The translations under genes were made by a program, and so were the position numbers. From assembly GCA_002329395.1 (NCBI GenBank), contig DCTQ01000013.1:6343-15315 (forward strand): a stretch of DNA of 8,973 nucleotides, read 5' to 3'. The stretch comes from Candidatus Avelusimicrobium alvi (GTDB lineage Bacteria > Elusimicrobiota > Elusimicrobia > Elusimicrobiales > Elusimicrobiaceae). Positions 1 through 5,342 of this stretch are shown here, piece after piece. Each line of letters opens with the position of its first letter. Position 1 is the first letter of the stretch. The notes beneath the pieces were generated by a model that made no database searches, was not told the DNA's origin, and saw only the letters and a program-made list of their open reading frames with translations.

Positions 1-1
1 C

Positions 2-145
2 GACCGCTGCGGCGCGTCTTACGCGCTGATTCTGGGCGGGGACGAGCTGGCCAAGCGCGCCGTTACCCTTAAAGACCTGACGACGGGCGAACAAAAACAA
101 ATTCCTTTTGAAGCATTAACTGACGAGGTAAAAAAACTGGTATGA
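2..145 (+). CDS. hisS: Histidyl-tRNA synthetase, C-terminal end (partial)
   Basis: This is the last 47 codons of a gene that enters from the left edge, read in the frame starting at base 2 and ending with TGA at 143-145. The translation contains SYALILGGDELAKRAV followed by TLKDLTTGEQ. This is typical of the C-terminal anticodon-binding domain of class IIa histidyl-tRNA synthetase, where a glycine-rich ILGxxE turn precedes a strand that ends in a xxGEQ motif. The enzyme charges tRNA-His in the cytoplasm. Its stop overlaps the aspS start in an ATGA junction, so the two genes are translationally coupled. A hisS-aspS pair is a common bacterial arrangement, and this supports both calls. The catalytic domain lies outside the window, so ProRS or ThrRS tails, which share the fold, are excluded only by local similarity and context. 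Confidence 0.88.
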   Translation, partial: DRCGASYALILGGDELAKRAVTLKDLTTGEQKQIPFEALTDEVKKLV

Positions 146-1890
146 AACGAACAACTTACTGCGGGGAAGTTACGGCTTCCCTGCTCGGCACCAAACAAAC
201 CCTGTGCGGCTGGGTGAACTCCTACCGCGACCACGGGGGGGTGCTTTTTATTGACTTACGAGACCGCAGCGGCGTATGCCAAATCGTAGTGGAGCCTGCA
301 AGACCGTTTTTTAACGAAGCCGCCGCCGCGCGCAGTGAATACGTCATTGAAGTTACCGGCACGGTTCAGCGGCGCATTGAAGGCGCGGTCAATAAAAATA
401 TGAAAACCGGCGAAGTGGAGCTGGTGGCGGAAGAATTCAAAGTGCTGAATACTTCCATCCCGCTTCCGTTTGACGTGGAAAAATCCCGCGCCGTAGCCGA
501 GGAAATCCGTTTAAAATACCGCTACCTGGATTTGCGCAATCCCAAAATGTACGCCAATTTGCTCCTGCGCCACCGTATTGCCCAAGCCGCGCGCCGCTAC
601 CTGGACGCAAACGGATTTTTGGAAGTGGAAACGCCCGTTTTAACGCGTTCTACGCCGGAAGGCGCGCGCGATTATCTCGTGCCGTCCCGCGTGCACCACG
701 GCGAATTTTACGCCCTGCCGCAAAGCCCCCAGATGTTTAAGCAAACTTTAATGGCCAGCGGCGTGGACCGCTACTTCCAGCTGGCGCGGTGCTTCCGCGA
801 CGAAGACCTGCGCGCAGACCGCCAGCCGGAACACACGCAGATTGATATGGAAATGTCCTTCGTTACGATTGACGACATCCACGAAATCGTGGAAGGGCTG
901 ATGAAAGAAATTTTCAAAACCGCCGGCAAAGAGCTGACGGTTCCGTTCCCGAAACTTTCTTTTCACGACGCGATGGAAAAATACGGTTCCGACAAGCCGG
1001 ACCTGCGCTACAGCCTGGAAATGAAAAATGTGTCGGACGTATTTAAAAACACCGGGTTTAAAGTGTTTAAAGACGTGCTGGAAGCCGGCGGCGGCATTTA
1101 CGCGCTGCGCGGCGAAAAAGGCGCGGCGTATTCCCGCGGACACTTTGACAAGCTGACCGAGCTCGCCAAAAAGAACGGCGCGAAAGGGCTGGTGTGGCTG
1201 AAACTCAAAGACGGCAAATTTGAAGGGCCGTCCGCCAAGTTCTTTACCGAAGAAGAAATGAACGCCGTCAAAACCGCCGTGGGCGCGCAGGAAGGCGATG
1301 CGCTGCTTATCGGAAGCGACGTGAAGCGTGCCGTCTGCCAGTCGTTTATGGGCGCGCTCAGAAAAGAACTGGTAAAAGACCTGCCGCGCGAAAGCGAGTG
1401 GGCTTTTGTGTGGATTACCAACTTCCCGCTGTTGGAATATATCCCGGAAGAAGACCGCTGGGACGCGGCCCACAACCCGTTTACCGCCCCGGTGGAAGAA
1501 GATTTGCCCAAACTGGAAAGCGACCCCGGTTCCGTCCGCTCGTATCAGTTTGATCTGGTGCTTAACGGCAACGAGCTGGCCTCCGGCTCCGTGCGCAACT
1601 GCCGCCGCGACGTGCAGGAGCGCATCCTGGCGCTGATGAAACACTCCAAGGAAGAAGCCGCCCGGCGTTTTGGTATGCTGTTAAACGCGCTGGAAGCCGG
1701 CGCGCCTCCGCACGGAGGCATTGGCCTGGGACTGGACCGCATTACGGCGCTTTTGGCGGGGGAAGATTCCATCCGCGAAGTGATTGCGTTCCCCAAAACG
1801 GCGCAGGCCGTCTGCCCGCTGACCGAGTCCCCCAATACGGTGGACGAGGCCCAGTTAAAAGACTTGGGCATCCAAATTGCCAAAGAGTAA
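142..1890 (+). CDS. aspS: Aspartyl-tRNA synthetase, bacterial type, probably non-discriminating
   Basis: The 582-residue product has the usual length and domain order of bacterial AspRS. An OB-fold anticodon-binding domain (about 1-105) is followed by the class II catalytic core, which is split by a GAD insertion domain (about 285-415). Motif 1 lies around 143-165 and ends in EVETP. Motif 2 is FRDED at 218-222, followed by RxxRQPEHTQID to 235. Motif 3 is GLGLDR at 528-533. The protein attaches aspartate to tRNA in the cytoplasm. His31 (in RDHGG) and Gly81 (in IEGAVN) match the residues linked to tRNA-Asn recognition in Pseudomonas aeruginosa AspRS, so the enzyme may also charge tRNA-Asn. ATG at 142 overlaps the hisS stop. 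The only Shine-Dalgarno-like run (GAGG at 125-128) is distant, consistent with coupling. A terminator follows 6 nt after the stop. Confidence 0.97.
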   Translation: MKRTTYCGEVTASLLGTKQTLCGWVNSYRDHGGVLFIDLRDRSGVCQIVVEPARPFFNEAAAARSEYVIEVTGTVQRRIEGAVNKNMKTGEVELVAEEFKVLNTSIPLPFDVEKSRAVAEEIRLKYRYLDLRNPKMYANLLLRHRIAQAARRYLDANGFLEVETPVLTRSTPEGARDYLVPSRVHHGEFYALPQSPQMFKQTLMASGVDRYFQLARCFRDEDLRADRQPEHTQIDMEMSFVTIDDIHEIVEGLMKEIFKTAGKELTVPFPKLSFHDAMEKYGSDKPDLRYSLEMKNVSDVFKNTGFKVFKDVLEAGGGIYALRGEKGAAYSRGHFDKLTELAKKNGAKGLVWLKLKDGKFEGPSAKFFTEEEMNAVKTAVGAQEGDALLIGSDVKRAVCQSFMGALRKELVKDLPRESEWAFVWITNFPLLEYIPEEDRWDAAHNPFTAPVEEDLPKLESDPGSVRSYQFDLVLNGNELASGSVRNCRRDVQERILALMKHSKEEAARRFGMLLNALEAGAPPHGGIGLGLDRITALLAGEDSIREVIAFPKTAQAVCPLTESPNTVDEAQLKDLGIQIAKE

Positions 1891-1896
1891 AAAAAG

Positions 1897-1918
1897 CCCC
1901 GCTTCGGCGGGGTTTTTT
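1897..1918 (+). terminator. Rho-independent terminator of hisS-aspS
   Basis: A perfect 6-bp stem, CCCCGC (1897-1902) with GCGGGG (1907-1912), closes a TTCG tetraloop and is followed by six T at 1913-1918. The C(UUCG)G loop is exceptionally stable. The A-run just before the stem (1891-1895) can extend it, and would give a U-tract on the opposite strand as well. The hairpin lies immediately after the aspS stop. Confidence 0.95.
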
Positions 1919-1944
1919 ATGCGTTGTTTGGGGATAAATCGGCC

Positions 1945-2032
1945 GGGCACATTGGAGCGTTCTGTTCTGTGTACCGGCGGCAGTGCTGCTTAGTGGGATA
2001 AAGTGTACGCCGTGCAGCTTCGCCAATCACTC
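1945..2032. repeat. Degenerate flanking copy of the 85-bp repeat
   Basis: The start (AATCGGCCGGGCACAT, 1937-1952) resembles the unit junction AATCAGTCGGGCGCGCAT. The end (CGCCAATCACTCGGG, 2021-2035) resembles the junction GGCCAATCAGTCGGG between copies 1 and 2. The interior is only patchily alignable and the length is about 88 bp instead of 85. I read it as an eroded outermost copy. The rest of 1919-1944 shows nothing I can name. Confidence 0.4.
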
Positions 2033-2319
2033 GGGTGCACATAGAAAAGCGTGGACGGCACGTCTGTGAACGCAATACAGCGTTTTTGCTATAGCAATGT
2101 GGCCTGGCCAATCAGTCGGGCGCGCATAGAGAGGCGTGGACGGCACGTCTGTGAACGCCGCAAAGCGTTTTTGCCGTAACAATGTGGCCCGGTTAATCAG
2201 TCGGGCGCGCATAGAGAAGCGTGGACGGCACGTCTGTGGACGCCGCAAAGCGTTTTTGCCGTAACAATGTGGCCCGGTTAATCGGTTGGGCGCGCATAGA
2301 AAAGCCTGGACGGCACGTC
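2033..2319. repeat. Tandem array, 85-bp unit, about 3.4 copies
   Basis: Full copies occupy 2033-2117, 2118-2202 and 2203-2287, each beginning with GGG just after an AATCAGTC-type end. A partial fourth copy (2288-2319) stops after CGGCACGTC. By eye, copies 2 and 3 differ at 4 of 85 positions and copies 1 and 2 at about 14. Each unit carries GACG-GCA-CGTC, and the three full copies also carry an AACGC/GCGTT-type inverted repeat followed by T's. The unit length is not a multiple of three, and the reading frames that cross it run through the repeat in different phases, so it is best taken as non-coding. It fills the gap between the aspS terminator and the promoter at 2334. Function is unknown; it could be a genome-dispersed intergenic repeat or a local regulatory array. 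Confidence 0.95.
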
Positions 2320-2333
2320 CCTCGGAAAAAGGA

Positions 2334-2362
2334 ATGACAAAGAAGCCCATTTGGGGTATAAT
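2334..2362 (+). promoter_or_regulatory. Sigma-70-type promoter of the lipoprotein operon
   Basis: The -35 box ATGACA (2334-2339, five of six to TTGACA) and a perfect -10 TATAAT (2357-2362) are separated by an optimal 17 bp. Transcription is expected to start about 7 nt after the -10, at or next to the ATG at 2369. There is no room for a Shine-Dalgarno, which predicts a leaderless mRNA. The -35 lies only 14 bp after the end of the 85-bp repeat array. Confidence 0.8.
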
Positions 2363-2368
2363 GAGATT

Positions 2369-3427
2369 ATGAAAATATCCCGTTTACTGATTCCCGCACT
2401 TGTTTCGTTTTGTTTTTTTGCCTGCACGCCGCCGGAAGAGGACGTGCACCCCAAGCGCCGTTCTTCCCGCGCGGATAATTTACAGCGTTATATGACAAAA
2501 GCACAGGAGGTCCGCGCGCTCGCGCAGGCGCGTTCCAAGCCGCTGGTCAGCGGGCCGCTTATCCCTTCCGGCACGCTGAAAGAATACCTGCCCAAAACGC
2601 CGGATCACCGCGTCTCGCAGCAAATTGTCACCCAGAAAAATACGCTTCAGGCCGCCGTGCGCGAAGCCGCCTCCCGCCGCGCCGGGGAGAAGGCTTCCGT
2701 CCTGTTGACCCAATTTAGGGACGACGCCGTCCAGGCCGCTCTTGCCTCCCAGTCGCCGCAGGAGTTATCGGCCAAACTGCAGGATTTAACCGCGCAGTAT
2801 TCCCAAAAACTTTCCGACTTTACGCAGGAAGAGGAAGCGCAAACCTGGTCCCGCCCCGATGCGGAGCAAAGCCGTTTTTCGCGTCAGGTGCTGCGGGACG
2901 GCTCCCGCCGCCTGCGTGAAGGTATCGCGCGCGATTACGGTTCTTTATGCGCCCAAAAGGCCGAGCCTGTTTTGCAAAAAGCGGCGGACGATTACTGGCT
3001 GGCCCTTTCCTCCGTGCCCACCCCCGAAGACGCCGAGCGGGAACTGACCCGCGTGGGGGACGAGGCCGACGCGGCCTTTGCCGCCGTGGTGGAAGAATAC
3101 GGCGACCCGCTGACCTCTTTTTCGGAAGCGGACGCGGCCGCCCTGCGCGCGCGTTTGATTGCGGCGCATCAGGAAATTGAAGCGCAGTTTGAAAAACTAT
3201 ACGGTAAAGAAGCCGTCCTGCAAACGCGTGATATTTTTGAGAAATACAAAAACGGGGCGGACGCGCTGGTGCGCCAGCCGGGCCGCCTGAGCCACAAACT
3301 GGAACAGTTGGATGCGCTGGGCGCGGCCTACCGCGAACAGATGACCGCTCTTCAGGTGCGCTTAAACGGCGAGCTGGAACGCAAAGCCGCCGCCGCGCGC
3401 GGGATGCCGCTGGCCGCCGCCAAATAA
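2369..3427 (+). CDS. Predicted lipoprotein with helical YG-module repeats, unknown function
   Basis: The product is 352 residues from ATG 2369. An in-frame TTG at 2351 is rejected because it lies upstream of the -10 box. The N-terminus is a lipoprotein signal peptide: KISR, a hydrophobic run, then FFAC with Cys19 as the likely lipidated residue, although Phe at -3 is not the commonest choice. The mature part is Ala/Glu/Gln/Arg-rich, almost certainly helical and probably coiled coil. It contains a recurring module of about 50-60 residues: a (Y/F)G-x-x-A-like start, a helix, a Ser/Thr-Pro turn, and another helix ending near YxxQL. Copies are centred near 103-153 (SPQELSAKLQ at 129), 190-245 (YGSL at 190) and 278-330 (YGKEA at 278). 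The next gene carries the same module and lies 6 nt downstream. I recognise no family. An envelope-associated structural or assembly role is only inference. Confidence 0.85.
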   Translation: MKISRLLIPALVSFCFFACTPPEEDVHPKRRSSRADNLQRYMTKAQEVRALAQARSKPLVSGPLIPSGTLKEYLPKTPDHRVSQQIVTQKNTLQAAVREAASRRAGEKASVLLTQFRDDAVQAALASQSPQELSAKLQDLTAQYSQKLSDFTQEEEAQTWSRPDAEQSRFSRQVLRDGSRRLREGIARDYGSLCAQKAEPVLQKAADDYWLALSSVPTPEDAERELTRVGDEADAAFAAVVEEYGDPLTSFSEADAAALRARLIAAHQEIEAQFEKLYGKEAVLQTRDIFEKYKNGADALVRQPGRLSHKLEQLDALGAAYREQMTALQVRLNGELERKAAAARGMPLAAAK

Positions 3428-3433
3428 AATTTT

Positions 3434-5221
3434 ATGGAAAAAAACAGACAGCTTTTTCAATTGGGATTCTTAATCGTGGTGCTGCTGGCCCTGGGGCTGG
3501 CTTTGCTGCGCACCACTTCCTATTCGCCCGCTGCGGATGCTTCCGGCCGGTCGGCCCGGGAACGTGCCGCGGAGGCGGAACGCCTCTCTATGGAAGCGCT
3601 TAAAAACGAAGAAATTTTAGGCGTACCGGCCGGCCGGGACGGCACGCTTACCAAAGAACAAAAGCGCGCGCTGGCCGTCCAGCGTTACGTGCGCCGCCCG
3701 GATTTGTCTTTAAACGCCAATGATTATACGCTGGATACGCAGGCCGTCGGCCGCAATCCGTACGCTTCTCTGCCGGGCACCTCGGTGGGGGATTCTTCTT
3801 CCGGTTCGTACCGCGCCAAAGGGCTTTCCGCCGCCGACTACGGCAAATACCGCGGCGCAGCCGGTTCATCCTCAGGCGCGGCGGCGGGGGCTTCTTCGCA
3901 GGCGCCCGGCGTTTACCGCCCGGGCGTGCAGGAGCAGATGCTGGCCGAGCGGGAACGCGCTTTTTCGCCGTTTATGGCGGCTATGAATAAAGAACAGCAC
4001 AAGAAGCTGGAAAGCCAGTTAAAGGGCCTTTCTTCCGGGATTGACCGCGCCGTGGCCAGGGCGCTGCTGCCGAAAAGCAAGAAGGACGCGAATATTGAAA
4101 AATATCTCCAGCGCAACGCCTCGCCCGAAGCGGCCGCCGCAGGGCCGTTTGCGCCCGTGCTGGAACAGGTGGCCGCCCAAAAAGCCGGCGTGGTAAACAG
4201 TATGGGGCAGGCGTTTGGCCCGCAGGCCGCCAAAGAGGCCGGCCAGGTGATGAACTCGTTTCAACAAGAAATGAGCGCCGCCGTTACCGCGCCGGGGCAG
4301 ACGCCCCAGCAGATTGCGGACAAAGTGAAAGCCGTTACCCAAAAGTATGAGCAGAAACTCCAAAAAATGACGGAAGACAACGGCTTTAGACAGTTTGAAC
4401 AGGAACGTCTGGCCAAAGACAATTTGTTAAAACAGGAATTGGCCAAACAATACGGCGCGGATTTTGCGGCCCTGGCGGGCGAAAAGATTGACGCCGCCCG
4501 CGAGAAAGATATGCTGCTTGCGCGCCAGGGGCTTCCGGCCGAGGAGTATTACAAACAGCAGCTGGCTAACCAGCGCGAACGCAGAAAAGCGATTGAAGAT
4601 TTGCTGGCGCAAAGCGGCAAGTCCACCAAAGGGCTGTTTGCGGCGGAAGACGAAGTGGAACGCCGGGATGTGGAGCAGAAACTCAAAGACGAGGAAGAGG
4701 GCAAAACGCTGGGCAGAAGCTACAGAGCCGGTGAAAAAGAACTGGCGGCGATTGACCAGTCCCTTACCCAGGAACGCGATGAAAAGCTCCGTACCGCCGG
4801 GGAAGTGTACGGCGAAGAGGGTGCGCGCCGCGTGGACGGAATTTATCAAAAGTATTACGACGAATATATGAAAATCTGGACGGACCCGGATTCTTCCAAA
4901 ACGGCTAAACAGCAGGCTTCCATGAAGCTGCGCCAGGACGTCAACCGCCAGCTGGAACAAGTGCAGAACGAACCGCAGATGCGTCAGGCGCGCTTGGAGC
5001 GGCAGGTGGAAAGCTCGCTCTCCCAGCTGATGCAGGACCCGGGTGTCTCGCGCGCGTCGGCCGCGCAAAAAGCCGCGCTGGAAGAAAAAGCGCGCCCCAT
5101 ACTGCGCGAAATGTACGAGCGCGTAAACGATATTTTGGCCTCGGACCTGCCGGACGCCGAAAAGCAAAGACGCATTGAAGCCGTCCAGGCGCAGGCCCAG
5201 CGCAAGCTTTCGGGCCAGTAA
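3434..5221 (+). CDS. Membrane-anchored helical protein, partial paralogue of the upstream lipoprotein
   Basis: The product is 595 residues. One N-terminal hydrophobic segment (about 10-25, LGFLIVVLLALGLALL) follows a short basic/polar start and has no lipobox Cys or obvious cleavage site, so it looks like a signal anchor with the bulk outside the inner membrane. A Ser/Gly/Ala-rich low-complexity linker spans about 115-170. From there on the protein is Gln/Glu/Lys/Ala-rich, predicted helical or coiled coil. Modules like those of the upstream lipoprotein recur near 261-315 (FGPQAAKEA, then TPQQIADKVK at 290), 340-395 (YGADF at 340) and 459-512 (YGEEG at 459), with a weaker one at the C-terminus. 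There is no Shine-Dalgarno before ATG 3434, and only 6 nt separate it from the previous stop, so it is probably translated by reinitiation in the same operon. No catalytic motif or known family is evident. Confidence 0.87.
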   Translation: MEKNRQLFQLGFLIVVLLALGLALLRTTSYSPAADASGRSARERAAEAERLSMEALKNEEILGVPAGRDGTLTKEQKRALAVQRYVRRPDLSLNANDYTLDTQAVGRNPYASLPGTSVGDSSSGSYRAKGLSAADYGKYRGAAGSSSGAAAGASSQAPGVYRPGVQEQMLAERERAFSPFMAAMNKEQHKKLESQLKGLSSGIDRAVARALLPKSKKDANIEKYLQRNASPEAAAAGPFAPVLEQVAAQKAGVVNSMGQAFGPQAAKEAGQVMNSFQQEMSAAVTAPGQTPQQIADKVKAVTQKYEQKLQKMTEDNGFRQFEQERLAKDNLLKQELAKQYGADFAALAGEKIDAAREKDMLLARQGLPAEEYYKQQLANQRERRKAIEDLLAQSGKSTKGLFAAEDEVERRDVEQKLKDEEEGKTLGRSYRAGEKELAAIDQSLTQERDEKLRTAGEVYGEEGARRVDGIYQKYYDEYMKIWTDPDSSKTAKQQASMKLRQDVNRQLEQVQNEPQMRQARLERQVESSLSQLMQDPGVSRASAAQKAALEEKARPILREMYERVNDILASDLPDAEKQRRIEAVQAQAQRKLSGQ

Positions 5222-5249
5222 ATGATAATTTGTTTTTAGATATGAAAAT

Positions 5250-5279
5250 CCCCGGGTTAAAAACGGCCCGGGGTTTTTT
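5250..5279 (+). terminator. Rho-independent terminator of the paralogue operon
   Basis: The 7-bp stem CCCCGGG (5250-5256) with CCCGGGG (5267-5273) closes a 10-nt loop and is followed by six T (5274-5279). It lies 28 nt after the stop at 5221. Four A's at 5245-5248 would give a weak U-tract for transcripts arriving from the convergent minus-strand gene, so it may work in both directions. No other terminator for that gene is obvious in the gap to 5342. Confidence 0.92.
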
Positions 5280-5342
5280 ATAAACGGGTTTTAAAAGCGC
5301 CCGGCGAATCGGCGGGTGTAGTTTGCGAGGGCCGCAGACGGC

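Noticed and set aside
748..1644. Minus-strand open frame of 298 codons inside aspS
   Set aside because: It is fully antisense to a well-supported AspRS. Its protein is rich in His/Phe/Gln, as expected from reading GC-rich codons in reverse, and it has no start signals.
2033..2319. CRISPR array
   Set aside because: The units are contiguous 85-bp copies with no alternation of short identical repeats and unique spacers, and no cas genes are nearby.
1917..2350. Minus-strand open frames spanning the 85-bp repeats
   Set aside because: The unit is not a multiple of three, so the same DNA is read in different frames in successive copies. No ribosome site or conserved protein feature is visible.
2351..2368. 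TTG 2351 as start of the lipoprotein gene
   Set aside because: It lies before the -10 TATAAT at 2357-2362 and would put extra residues in front of a well-formed lipoprotein signal peptide.
4427..5167. Minus-strand open frame of 246 codons inside the membrane-anchored protein gene
   Set aside because: It is an antisense shadow of a coherent plus-strand gene, with no promoter, Shine-Dalgarno or recognisable motif.
5296..5342. Single degenerate copy of the 85-bp repeat after the operon terminator
   Set aside because: The sequence CCCGGCGAATCGGCGGG faintly resembles the unit junction, but the match is too short to separate from GC-rich chance similarity without a search.
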